A stretch of DNA of 64,000 bases from Pseudobutyrivibrio sp. GTDB lineage: Bacteria; Bacillota; Clostridia; Lachnospirales; Lachnospiraceae. How positions within the stretch are numbered: the first letter of the stretch is position 1; every line of letters begins with the position of its first letter. The notes below the pieces were generated by a model. That model was not told the origin of the DNA and did no database searches. It saw nothing but the letters and a program-made list of their open reading frames with translations. Positions 1-7,794 of this stretch are shown piece by piece. The DNA lies in NCBI GenBank assembly GCA_017557435.1, contig JAFYYR010000027.1, forward strand, positions 1 through 64,000, given 5' to 3'. Both the position numbers and the translations under genes were made by a program.

Positions 1-2508
1 GATGTTGCTACAACACTTCGTGAAGCAGGTCTTAATGACATCACTATCTGCGGTGGTAGATATGGTCTTGGTTCAAAGGATACTCCTCCTTCATCAGTAT
101 TCGCTGTATACAAGGAACTTGAGAAGGACGCTCCAAAGGCTAGATTCACAATCGGTATCGTTGATGATGTTACTAACCTTTCACTTCCAGAGGTTAAGCC
201 AGCTCCTATCACTTCAGCTCCTGGTACAAAGGAGTGCAAGTTCTGGGGTCTCGGCGGTGATGGTACTGTAGGTGCTAACAAGAACTCTACAAAGATCATC
301 GGTGACCACACAGATAAGTACATCCAGGCATACTTCCAGTATGATTCAAAGAAGACTGGTGGTGTTACTATTTCTCACCTTAGATTTGGTGACAACCCAA
401 TCAAGTCTCCATACTATATTAATCAGGCAGACTTCGTAGCTTGCCACAACCCAGCTTACGTTACACAGGGCATGAAGATGGTTCAGGACGTTAAGCCAGG
501 CGGAGTATTCATGATCAACTGCCAGTGGTCAGACGAAGAGCTCGAGACAAAGCTCAACGCTGAGGCAAAGAAGTATATCGCTGATAACAACATCCAGCTC
601 TACACAATCAATGCTATCGATAAGGCTATCGAGATTGGTATGGGTAAGAGAACAAACACAATCCTTCAGTCAGCATTCTTCAAGCTCGCTGATGTAATGC
701 CTATCGATGAGGCTGTTGATTACATGAAGCAGGCTGCTAAGAAGTCATACGGCAAGAAGGGTGACGATGTTGTAAACATGAACTACAACGCTATCGACGC
801 TGGTGTTGATGCTGTACATAAGGTTAACGTTCCAGATTCATGGAAGAACCCAGCAGCTGATCCTGCTAAGCCAGCACTTGAGGGTCGTCCAGAGGTTGTT
901 AAGATGGTTAAGAACCTCCTTGAGCCTATCTCTAAGATGGATGGAGATTCACTTCCAGTTTCTGCATTCTCAGAGAATCCAAACGGACAGTTCGAGCTTG
1001 GTGCTGCTGCTTACGAGAAGCGTGGTACAGCTGTAACAGTTCCTACATGGGATCCAGAGAAGTGTATCCAGTGTAACCAGTGTGCATTCGTATGTTCACA
1101 CGCTACAATCCGTCCTTACATGCTTTCAGAGGATGAGGTTAAGGCAGCTCCAGCAAACATCAAGCTTGCTGATACAAAGCCAAAGGCTTCTGAGTACAAG
1201 TACACAATGTCTGTATCTCCACTTGACTGTATGGGATGTGGTGAGTGTACAACTGTATGTCCAGTTGGTGCTATCACAATGGTTCCACAGGCAGACGAAG
1301 CAGACGAGCAGCCAGTATTCAACTACTTAGTAGCTAATGTTGGACGTAAGGAAGCAGCAGGTTCTGACCTTACAGTTAAGGGCTCACAGTTCAACCAGCC
1401 ACTCCTTGAGTTCTCAGGATCATGTGCAGGTTGTGCTGAGACTTCATACGCAAGACTTATTACACAGCTCTTTGGTGAGCATATGTATATTTCAAACGCT
1501 ACAGGATGTTCTTCAATTTGGGGTGGTCCTGCAGCTACATCACCATTTACAGTTAACAAGGATTCTAAGAAGGGTCCAGCATGGTGTAACTCACTCTTCG
1601 AGGACAATGCTCAGCATGGTATGGGTATGGAAGTAGGACAGAAGTACTTACGTGACCACGCTATCGCTTCAGCTAAGAAGGCAGCAGAGGCTGGTTCAGC
1701 AGATCTTAAGGCTGCATTCGCTAAGTTCGAGGAGACAGTTGATTCTACAAGAGAGAACGGCCCAGCAGCTGACGCTCTTATCGCAGCACTTGAGAAGGAC
1801 GGCTCAGCAGATGCTAAGGCAGCTCTTGAACTTAAGGATTACCTCGCTAAGAAGTCTGTATGGATCTTCGGTGGTGACGGTTGGGCATACGATATCGGAT
1901 TCGGCGGTCTTGATCATGTACTTGCTTCAGGCGAGAATGTCAACGTTATGGTATTCGATACTGAGATGTACTCTAACACTGGTGGACAGGCTTCTAAGGC
2001 TTCTAACATCGGTGAGGTTTGCCAGTTCGCTGCATCAGGTAAGGAAGTTTCTAAGAAGTCACTTTCTGAGATCGCAATGTCATACGGTTATGTATATGTT
2101 GCTCAGATCGCACTTGGTGCTAACATGGCACAGGCAGTTAAGGTTCTCGCTGAGGCTGAGGCTTACAACGGACCTTCACTTATCATCGGATACGCTCCAT
2201 GTGAGCTCCACGGTGTTAAGGGTGGTATGAACCACTGCCAGGATGAGATGAAGGCAGCTGTAACAGCAGGTTACTGGAACCTCTTCTCATTCAACCCAGA
2301 CCTTAAGAAGGAAGGTAAGAATCCATTTACTCTTACTTCTAAGGAAGGTGACTACAGCAAGTATCAGGACTTCCTTGCAAACGAGACACGTTACTCTCGT
2401 CTTACAAAGGCATTCCCAGAGCGTGCTGAGAGACTCTTCGCTGAGAACCAGAAGGCAGCTGAGGAGCGTTACGCACACCTTAAGAAGCTTGTAGATCTCT
2501 ACAGCTAA
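1..2508 (+). CDS. nifJ: Pyruvate:ferredoxin (flavodoxin) oxidoreductase, 3' part
   Basis: This is the C-terminal 835 residues of a pyruvate:ferredoxin oxidoreductase; the frame is open from base 1, so the 5' end lies outside the window (full proteins are about 1,180 residues). The enzyme oxidatively decarboxylates pyruvate to acetyl-CoA and CO2 and reduces ferredoxin in the cytoplasm of anaerobes. Two 4Fe-4S motifs are visible, CIQCNQCAFVC and CMGCGECTTVCPVG, followed by a third cysteine cluster (SGSCAGC) and the thiamine-pyrophosphate domain with GDGWAYDIG and MYSNTGGQASK. Codon use is strongly biased (AAG, GCT, CCA, CTT), as expected for a highly expressed gene. Two long hairpins with T-runs follow the stop codon. 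The identification is secure; only the start is missing. Confidence 0.97.
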   Translation, partial: DVATTLREAGLNDITICGGRYGLGSKDTPPSSVFAVYKELEKDAPKARFTIGIVDDVTNLSLPEVKPAPITSAPGTKECKFWGLGGDGTVGANKNSTKIIGDHTDKYIQAYFQYDSKKTGGVTISHLRFGDNPIKSPYYINQADFVACHNPAYVTQGMKMVQDVKPGGVFMINCQWSDEELETKLNAEAKKYIADNNIQLYTINAIDKAIEIGMGKRTNTILQSAFFKLADVMPIDEAVDYMKQAAKKSYGKKGDDVVNMNYNAIDAGVDAVHKVNVPDSWKNPAADPAKPALEGRPEVVKMVKNLLEPISKMDGDSLPVSAFSENPNGQFELGAAAYEKRGTAVTVPTWDPEKCIQCNQCAFVCSHATIRPYMLSEDEVKAAPANIKLADTKPKASEYKYTMSVSPLDCMGCGECTTVCPVGAITMVPQADEADEQPVFNYLVANVGRKEAAGSDLTVKGSQFNQPLLEFSGSCAGCAETSYARLITQLFGEHMYISNATGCSSIWGGPAATSPFTVNKDSKKGPAWCNSLFEDNAQHGMGMEVGQKYLRDHAIASAKKAAEAGSADLKAAFAKFEETVDSTRENGPAADALIAALEKDGSADAKAALELKDYLAKKSVWIFGGDGWAYDIGFGGLDHVLASGENVNVMVFDTEMYSNTGGQASKASNIGEVCQFAASGKEVSKKSLSEIAMSYGYVYVAQIALGANMAQAVKVLAEAEAYNGPSLIIGYAPCELHGVKGGMNHCQDEMKAAVTAGYWNLFSFNPDLKKEGKNPFTLTSKEGDYSKYQDFLANETRYSRLTKAFPERAERLFAENQKAAEERYAHLKKLVDLYS

Positions 2509-2526
2509 AATTTAAAATTATAGAGT

Positions 2527-2632
2527 AGCCATTCTGTTACGCTTACAAGCCTGAGATACTCTTTCCTGTCACTACATGTGACTGGAAAGAACACTCAGAG
2601 CTTGTTAGCTACAGAATGGCTCTTTTTATTTT
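2527..2632 (+). terminator. Composite hairpin A1, probable nifJ terminator
   Basis: An 11-bp perfect outer stem (AGCCATTCTGT / ACAGAATGGCT) encloses a CAAGC/GCTTG stem, CTGAG/CTCAG, CTTTCC/GGAAAG and a GTCAC/GTGAC apical stem, and is followed by a T-rich tract. It starts 19 bases after the nifJ stop codon. It belongs to the hairpin family described in the findings and lies in the reverse orientation relative to the copies ahead of znuC and serA. Confidence 0.8.
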
Positions 2633-2657
2633 CTGTAGCTACAAAAATCTACATAGT

Positions 2658-2757
2658 CATCTAGGTTACGTTCTCAAGCCTGAGATATTCCTTCCTGTCA
2701 CTACATGTGACTGGAAGGAACACTCAGAGCTTGATAACTACCTAGGTGTTTTTTTTA
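2658..2757 (+). terminator. Composite hairpin A2, second tandem copy
   Basis: The same architecture as the preceding hairpin, with a different outer stem (CATCTAGGT / ACCTAGGTG) and a compensated inner stem (CCTTCC/GGAAGG in place of CTTTCC/GGAAAG). The apical part is identical. A run of eight T follows, so this copy also looks like an intrinsic terminator. Confidence 0.78.
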
Positions 2758-2790
2758 TTTACAAAGAGCTGTATTGTTCTGCAAGTACGT

Positions 2791-2832
2791 AGTGTAGTCA
2801 CTGGAAAGAGCACTCAGAGCTTGAGAGCTACA
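2791..2832 (+). repeat. Half copy of the composite hairpin (A3)
   Basis: Only the 3' half of the family is present: GTCACTGGAAAG, then CACTCAGAGCTTG, then GAGAGCTAC. The matching 5' arm is missing, so no long stem forms. It is probably a decayed or partly deleted third copy. Confidence 0.6.
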
Positions 2833-2898
2833 AGGGCGGGGCGCATACACCAAATGTAACTATTTGGTAATAATTGTAACATTTATGATATTTTCAGG

Positions 2899-2927
2899 TT
2901 TACTCAGATAAAGTAATAAGTTATAAT
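2899..2927 (+). promoter_or_regulatory. Sigma-A-type promoter for the lipoprotein gene
   Basis: TTTACT and TATAAT are separated by 17 bp, about 60 bp upstream of the start codon at 2991. Confidence 0.6.
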
Positions 2928-2990
2928 ATGCAGGGAGTTTTTTGATAAATACAAAAGACTTAATACATACTATAATTAAGGAGAAAGGCT

Positions 2991-4190
2991 ATGAAAAAGA
3001 AAGGTATGAGAATCCTAGCTCTAGCATTGGCGGCGGCTATGCTAAGTGGATGCGGTAAGCAGGCTAAGGATTCAAAATCAGAAGAAGTTAGTACAGAAAC
3101 TGAAGGGAAAACAGAATCTAATGGCGGATTAGATGATAGTGAGGGAAGATATGTTGGTAAATCTTCTAAATGGGATGGATGTTTTGTAGATGATTATGGA
3201 ATTAAAGTTAGACCTGGTATGACTATCAATGAGATAGTAGAGCAGGGATGTGTAGTTGCTCCAGATTATGTTGATGACATTAATGATTTTATAAATGCAC
3301 CAGCAGAAATGTGTGTAACTCCAGATTATAATAGTTCTAGTAACCATGTGTTATATATTTACGTAGAGCAGGAAGATGGAAGCTATTCTAGAAGTGATTT
3401 CTCAGAGGATGCATGGTTTATTAACCCATATCCATACGCTGTTCCTTTTGGGGAATGTATAGTTTCATATATGTTACCTGGACTTAATCATATGGGTGTT
3501 GAGTGGAACACAGATGATAAGGATTCTATGAGTCCAGAGGAGATGAAGGCTTTATTTGATATTGAGCCATACATCGATGAGTATGATAATTTTATCTATC
3601 CATATGAGGATTATTTTGTTTTGTTTAGCTTGTATGAGGGGCGCATTCTTATGTGCGAGACTGGAACATATGGACATGATGACAATTATCCAGTGCCAGA
3701 TTGCATAAGCTTTGCCGGAGAAGATTTTAAGGATTGGGAGTTTGAGAGTGAAACATTATCTCCAGATGAAGATTCATACTCGTTTATGATGGGACTTGGA
3801 ACTCAGACAATCGATCTTACATATTTCGATTCTATCGAAGAGATTAGTAGATATTATTTACCTGAGTCAGGTTATACATCATCGTTCCATGTAAAAGGCA
3901 CTAATAAAGACGGTGATCATGTTACGATTGATTTGATGGATGAGGGTGTTGGATTGTACTATAAAGATATCGCTCACCTCACTTATGGTTCTATTATAGA
4001 TTCTGAAGAACTCCCAAGTGGTGAGATACATAGTGCCCAGAGCTGCGATGAGGCACAAAATATCGATAAATTTGCTAATAATACTTTAAAACTTGAAGTC
4101 ATTGTTTCCACTGATGGTATATCTGAGGTTAATCACACAATGGAAGTATATCATCAGGTAGAAGGAATTATTTCAACATCCGCAGAATAA
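2991..4190 (+). CDS. Uncharacterised secreted lipoprotein
   Basis: A 399-residue protein with a lipoprotein signal peptide: a lysine-rich start, a hydrophobic stretch, and the lipobox LSGC with Cys at about residue 21. A low-complexity Ser/Glu/Thr linker follows to about residue 48. The mature part is acidic and rich in Tyr, Asp and Glu, with no motif I recognise. AAGGAGAAAGG lies just before the ATG. It has its own promoter and a terminator shared with the convergent gene downstream, so it is monocistronic. A membrane-anchored extracellular role is inferred from the signal peptide only; the function is unknown. Confidence 0.85.
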   Translation: MKKKGMRILALALAAAMLSGCGKQAKDSKSEEVSTETEGKTESNGGLDDSEGRYVGKSSKWDGCFVDDYGIKVRPGMTINEIVEQGCVVAPDYVDDINDFINAPAEMCVTPDYNSSSNHVLYIYVEQEDGSYSRSDFSEDAWFINPYPYAVPFGECIVSYMLPGLNHMGVEWNTDDKDSMSPEEMKALFDIEPYIDEYDNFIYPYEDYFVLFSLYEGRILMCETGTYGHDDNYPVPDCISFAGEDFKDWEFESETLSPDEDSYSFMMGLGTQTIDLTYFDSIEEISRYYLPESGYTSSFHVKGTNKDGDHVTIDLMDEGVGLYYKDIAHLTYGSIIDSEELPSGEIHSAQSCDEAQNIDKFANNTLKLEVIVSTDGISEVNHTMEVYHQVEGIISTSAE

Positions 4191-4214
4191 ATAGATATAA
4201 ATTAAATAATTTAG

Positions 4215-4250
4215 AATAAGCCACTAGCTGCTAGCTAAGTGGCTTATTTT
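4215..4250. terminator. Bidirectional terminator
   Basis: Stem AATAAGCCAC / GTGGCTTATT with T-rich ends on both strands, lying between the convergent genes ending at 4190 and 4281. Confidence 0.75.
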
Positions 4251-4280
4251 GCACCTATATCAAAGTATAATACCTTAATA

Positions 4281-5411
4281 TTAAAATTCATATTCAATGT
4301 GCCACAATCTGTCTTGGAACTTTTCATAAGTGGCATCATCCAATTTTTCCCAGTTTTCGTTGCTGGTTTCTATGTACCAACATTCTTCAACTGAATCATA
4401 TTCCATCCAGCCATAATCGCCATATTCAGAAGATAAACCTTCTAACCAATACTGAAACTGTGGTGGGTCGATATCTTGATTCAACCATACATACATATCG
4501 GTTTCCTTATCGTAGTAGTTGCCATCGGAATCAAGAGATAAGTGTTTGTAACCACCATTTTCGTAATTAGCTTTGTAATCGGCTTCATCTGTTAATGCAA
4601 AACCCTTGTCCCCTTCCTTTAGGAACATATAGTCACCTAAGGTAGGGATATTATAGCTGCTTGAATAGCTGTCAGAGTAATTATCATTATAATCTTTGAA
4701 ATCAAAGGAGTTCGACTGGAAACTTGATGGACTGTAATAGGTCTCCCTCTGGTTTTCATGATAAGTATCAAAGATGCCTGAAAAAAGTGAGAAAAACAGA
4801 AATCCCACAATTAAAAGATATATAGCTGAGGAAGCTGAAGATTTTCCTCTTGAGTAAGAATCATCATATGAATAGCTGTCTGATGAATCATTCTCATCAT
4901 CTACTAAAGCATCTATTTGGGATACAAGATGCATTGTTCCACCGCAATGAATACAAGGCTTTTCCCGGTCTGGCCAAGGGCGAGAATCCTCCATACCGCA
5001 ATAGTCACATTTACATACGGCAGTAGTAGAATCTGATACTACGCCCTGCTTAGAAAAGACAACATCTTCATAAAAATTTCCGTCTTCATCATAGTAACCC
5101 GCTTTATATTCCACACCTGTTAAATCGTCTGTCCATGGTTCATTGTAATGAACATAGTCATGGTACTTACAACGATAAATTTTAGGAGTGACTCCAGAAT
5201 AATTTCTCGGTTGATTAGTTCTATTTCTGTAAACTGGTGTAGTATTCCTTGAAAATAAACTTCCCATTCCTAAAAAGGAACTAGAGTGAGAACTGGAGCT
5301 GTGATGACTTCTGCTTCTAGAAGAGCTGCTATGTGATCTAGATGAACTGTGGTGCGAGTGGCTACTAGAATGTGAGCTATGACTACTCGATGAGTGATGA
5401 CTTGGTGACAT
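4281..5411 (-). CDS. Ser/His-rich zinc-ribbon membrane protein, function unknown
   Basis: A 376-residue protein whose first 45 or so residues are almost only Ser and His, with some Arg. The middle has a likely zinc ribbon (CDYC, then CIHC about 20 residues later). One hydrophobic segment (around LLIVGFLFFSLFSGIF) follows an acidic Ser/Asp stretch near residue 200. The C-terminal 150 residues are rich in Tyr, Asp, Ser and Trp. GGAGGGG sits at the right distance before the ATG. I know no family that fits. The His-rich tail and zinc ribbon suggest metal binding, and the single membrane segment suggests anchoring; both are inferences. Confidence 0.8.
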   Translation of the reverse strand: MSPSHHSSSSHSSHSSSHSHHSSSRSHSSSSRSRSHHSSSSHSSSFLGMGSLFSRNTTPVYRNRTNQPRNYSGVTPKIYRCKYHDYVHYNEPWTDDLTGVEYKAGYYDEDGNFYEDVVFSKQGVVSDSTTAVCKCDYCGMEDSRPWPDREKPCIHCGGTMHLVSQIDALVDDENDSSDSYSYDDSYSRGKSSASSAIYLLIVGFLFFSLFSGIFDTYHENQRETYYSPSSFQSNSFDFKDYNDNYSDSYSSSYNIPTLGDYMFLKEGDKGFALTDEADYKANYENGGYKHLSLDSDGNYYDKETDMYVWLNQDIDPPQFQYWLEGLSSEYGDYGWMEYDSVEECWYIETSNENWEKLDDATYEKFQDRLWHIEYEF

Positions 5412-5442
5412 TTTCCCCTCCTTACTAAATATGCTGATTTAT

Positions 5443-5471
5443 AGTATAAAGAAAGTTGCTGAAAGATACAA
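5443..5471 (-). promoter_or_regulatory. Sigma-A-type promoter for the Ser/His-rich gene
   Basis: Read on the minus strand, TTGTAT and TATACT are 17 bp apart, with the -10 about 30 bp before the start codon at 5411. Confidence 0.55.
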
Positions 5472-5503
5472 TATTATTGCGGTTTTGGGGTGTTGCACAC
5501 TTG

Positions 5504-5538
5504 TTGTCAAAATGATAAAATACTACTAGATATAGTGT
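5504..5538 (+). promoter_or_regulatory. nrdR promoter with a probable NrdR box
   Basis: A candidate promoter TTGTCA-17 bp-TAGATA (5504-5532) is overlapped at its -10 by a 16-base sequence at 5523-5538 that matches 13 of 16 positions of the NrdR box ACACTATATATAGTGT. The overlap would fit autorepression. I see no convincing second box one pair of helical turns away. Confidence 0.5.
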
Positions 5539-5569
5539 AAGGAAATATTGCTTTGGGAGGATTTTTTGA

Positions 5570-6022
5570 ATGAAATGTCCATTTTGTGGTAGCCAAGATA
5601 CTAGCGTAATTGATTCAAGACCTGCAGATGACAACACAAGCATTAGACGTCGTCGTTCTTGCCCAGAGTGTGGCAAGCGTTTCACTACCTATGAAAAGGT
5701 TGAGACCATTCCGCTTATCGTCATTAAAAAGGACAATAACAGAGAACCATACGACAGGACTAAAATCGAGAAAGGTGTTCTTATCGCATGTCGAAAGAGA
5801 CCGGTTGCTGCTGCCCAGATTTCAAAGGTAGTTGATGAGATCGAGACAGAGATTTTCTCATTAGAAGAGAAGGAGATTCCTAGCACTAAAATCGGTGAGA
5901 TTGTAATGGAACATCTTGAGAATGTTGATCCGGTTGCGTATGTTAGATTTGCTTCTGTTTATCGCGAGTTTAAGGACGTTAATACCTTTATGGATGAGCT
6001 TAAGAGAGTCTTAGATAAATAG
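5570..6022 (+). CDS. nrdR: Transcriptional repressor NrdR
   Basis: A 150-residue protein of the usual NrdR length. The N-terminal zinc ribbon is clear (MKCPFCG, then SCPECGKRFTTYE), with the conserved DSRP and RRRRSCPEC stretch, followed by an ATP-cone domain (VIKKDNNREPYDRTKIEKG). NrdR senses the ATP/dATP balance through the cone and represses ribonucleotide reductase genes. GGGAGG precedes the ATG. No ribonucleotide reductase gene is in this window. A likely NrdR box overlaps its own promoter. Confidence 0.96.
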   Translation: MKCPFCGSQDTSVIDSRPADDNTSIRRRRSCPECGKRFTTYEKVETIPLIVIKKDNNREPYDRTKIEKGVLIACRKRPVAAAQISKVVDEIETEIFSLEEKEIPSTKIGEIVMEHLENVDPVAYVRFASVYREFKDVNTFMDELKRVLDK

Positions 6023-6138
6023 CAGTTTTGGGGCATAGGAGAGTTTTTACAAGTAGTTACAGGTTTTATGGGGGTTAAATATTTGCTGACTTGGACGATA
6101 TAATAAGTGCAGGTAGCAAATATGGAGAGTTATATTTA

Positions 6139-6522
6139 ATGAATATTTCAGGTATTCGCCCGTCTTTAGGGTTCTATGATTACAATTCAATAAGAATACG
6201 TCAAGAGCTTGGTATGGCACCTGTTGAGGAGTCAGTAGAGGAGACTCCTGTAGAGGATTCTACTAGCGGCATTAGCGACGAGGAGATTGCAGCTTCTAGA
6301 GAGGCACAGACATTTGGAGCTTACGATTTTGCCAGCCAGTACAAGCCAGGCGAGTCCTATGAGTTAAAGGGCGCTGATAGTGATATTAAGTCACTGGACG
6401 TGGAAAAGGCTGTATCTTCTATGCAGAAGGATTCACTTATCCACCGTTATCAGTACTTTGTACAGAATAAGACCCCTCAGGATCAGCAGGTTAAGCCTTT
6501 TGTAGAGGACTTCAAATTATAA
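6139..6522 (+). CDS. Hypothetical protein, 127 residues
   Basis: The chosen start is the ATG at 6139, preceded by GGAGAG at good spacing; an upstream TTG at 6091 has no ribosome binding site. The protein opens MNISGIRPSLGFYDYNSIR, has an acidic middle rich in Glu, Val and Pro, and then a more ordered C-terminal half. It has no signal peptide or membrane segment. I do not recognise a domain. It sits between nrdR and a YqeG-type phosphatase and is followed by a strong terminator, so it is probably transcribed separately from the latter. Confidence 0.7.
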   Translation: MNISGIRPSLGFYDYNSIRIRQELGMAPVEESVEETPVEDSTSGISDEEIAASREAQTFGAYDFASQYKPGESYELKGADSDIKSLDVEKAVSSMQKDSLIHRYQYFVQNKTPQDQQVKPFVEDFKL

Positions 6523-6540
6523 CAATATGGGATTTTAGAG

Positions 6541-6566
6541 GCACATCAATTGATGTGCTTCTTTTA
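6541..6566 (+). terminator. Terminator after the 127-residue ORF
   Basis: Perfect 18-base palindrome GCACATCAATTGATGTGC followed by TTCTTTT. It also covers the in-frame ATG at 6550, which argues against that codon as the start of the next gene. Confidence 0.75.
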
Positions 6567-6585
6567 TTGTGTTAAAATCGAGCCT

Positions 6586-7146
6586 ATGAGTAAGAGAAAT
6601 TTATATCCAAGAGACTATGTAGATAGTACCTATTCAATTGATTTTAAAAAACTGTATGAGCAGGGATACAGAGGTGTTATTTTTGATGTGGACAATACCC
6701 TGGTTCCACACAATGCTCCTGCAGACGACAGAGCTAAGGCTCTTTTTAAAGAATTACATGATTTAGGCTTTCAGGCCCTTTTATTATCCAATAATAAGGA
6801 ACCTAGAGTTAAGACTTTTAAGGAGGCTGTTGAATACTGCTCCTACATTTATAAGGCAGGCAAGCCATCGGCATCTGGCTATAAAAGAGCCATGGAGCAG
6901 ATGGGCACAGATGTGACTAACACCATCTTCGTAGGTGACCAGATTCTCACAGATGTGTGGGGTGCCAATCGTGCAGGCATTCGCTCAGTTATGGTTAAGC
7001 CTGTATTAAAATGGAAGGAAGAAATCCAGATTATCTTCAAGAGATTTCTTGAGGCTTTTATTTTACTTGGCTACAGAATTTACAAATTATATGGAAAGAA
7101 TATAAATAAAGTGCCACTTAAAAATGACACTAAAGTACGAGCATAG
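6586..7146 (+). CDS. yqeG: YqeG-family HAD phosphatase
   Basis: A 186-residue protein of the YqeG HAD IIIA family, which hydrolyses phosphate esters; the natural substrate in bacteria is not established. HAD motif I is FDVDNTL with the two catalytic aspartates, motif II is LLSNN, and the loop with KPSASGYKRA plus FVGDQILTDVWGANRAG carries the conserved Lys and Asp residues. The start at 6586 avoids the terminator palindrome upstream; the ribosome binding site is weak. The C-terminus runs into the first copy of a 65-bp tandem repeat, so the last residues may be altered by it. Confidence 0.88.
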   Translation: MSKRNLYPRDYVDSTYSIDFKKLYEQGYRGVIFDVDNTLVPHNAPADDRAKALFKELHDLGFQALLLSNNKEPRVKTFKEAVEYCSYIYKAGKPSASGYKRAMEQMGTDVTNTIFVGDQILTDVWGANRAGIRSVMVKPVLKWKEEIQIIFKRFLEAFILLGYRIYKLYGKNINKVPLKNDTKVRA

Positions 7147-7250
7147 CGAAGTAGTTTAGTGTCAGGAGTGCGAAAGCACGACGATAAAATGACACTAAAG
7201 TACGAGCATAGCGAAGTGGTATAGCACTAGGAGTGCGAAAGGAGAATAAT
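7121..7250 (+). repeat. Two tandem 65-bp repeats ahead of rpiB
   Basis: Two copies (7121-7185 and 7186-7250) start with AAAATGACACTAAAGTACGA and share AGCATAGCGAAG and GGAGTGCGAAAG. Copy 1 has an intact stem GACACTAAA / TTTAGTGTC and a small GTGC-GAAA-GCAC hairpin. Copy 2 has lost both pairings, and its 3' end provides the AAAGGAG that serves as the rpiB ribosome binding site. Copy 1 covers the last codons of the preceding phosphatase gene. Confidence 0.85.
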
Positions 7251-7253
7251 ATT

Positions 7254-7697
7254 ATGAAAATTGTAATTGCAAATGATCATGCAGCAACAGATCTTAAGTT
7301 TGAGATTAAGGAGTATATTGAGAGCCTTGGACATGAGGTTATTAATATAGGAACAGATTCAAATGACAGCTGCAATTATCCAGAGTATGGAGCTAAGGCT
7401 GCTAGAATGGTGGCAGCAGGTTCTGCTGATTTGGGAGTGCTTATTTGCGGAACAGGTGTAGGTATCTCACTTGCAGCTAACAAGGTAAAGGGAATTCGCT
7501 GTGGAGTTTGCTCTGATACAGCTACAGCAAGACTTATTCGTGCTCACAATAATGCAAATATGATTGCTTTTGGAGCTCGTATAGTTGGAAGTGAGCTTGC
7601 AAAGGATATTGTAAAGTCTTTCCTTGAAACAGAGTTCGAGGGTGGCAGACATCAGGTGAGAATCGATATGATATCTGCTATTGAAAATGAAGAATAG
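7254..7697 (+). CDS. rpiB: Ribose-5-phosphate isomerase B
   Basis: A 147-residue RpiB/LacAB-family protein that interconverts ribose 5-phosphate and ribulose 5-phosphate in the pentose phosphate pathway. Family motifs are visible: NDHAATDLK at the N-terminus, DSCNYPEYG, the GVLICGTGVGISLAANK loop with the catalytic cysteine, and RAHNNANMIAFGARIVG. ATG 7254 is preferred over an upstream GTG because AAAGGAG lies nine bases before it. The gene sits directly after the tandem repeat, which supplies the ribosome binding site. LacA/LacB-type galactose isomerases are close relatives, but a single stand-alone copy favours RpiB. Confidence 0.92.
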   Translation: MKIVIANDHAATDLKFEIKEYIESLGHEVINIGTDSNDSCNYPEYGAKAARMVAAGSADLGVLICGTGVGISLAANKVKGIRCGVCSDTATARLIRAHNNANMIAFGARIVGSELAKDIVKSFLETEFEGGRHQVRIDMISAIENEE

Positions 7698-7709
7698 TTC
7701 TGATATAAT
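7681..7709 (+). promoter_or_regulatory. Promoter for tig
   Basis: TTGAAA-17 bp-TATAAT with TG one base before the -10, overlapping the last codons of rpiB. About 85 bases of leader separate it from tig. Confidence 0.6.
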
Positions 7710-7794
7710 TTTTTGGTCTATGTGAGGATTCACGTATATAATTAGCCTAGTATAGGCATACCTGATATATATTATAGAGGAGGAATTGTAATAA

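Noticed and set aside
1..271. ORF of 89 codons at the left edge
   Set aside because: It is out of frame with nifJ, which is open from base 1 with conserved sequence.
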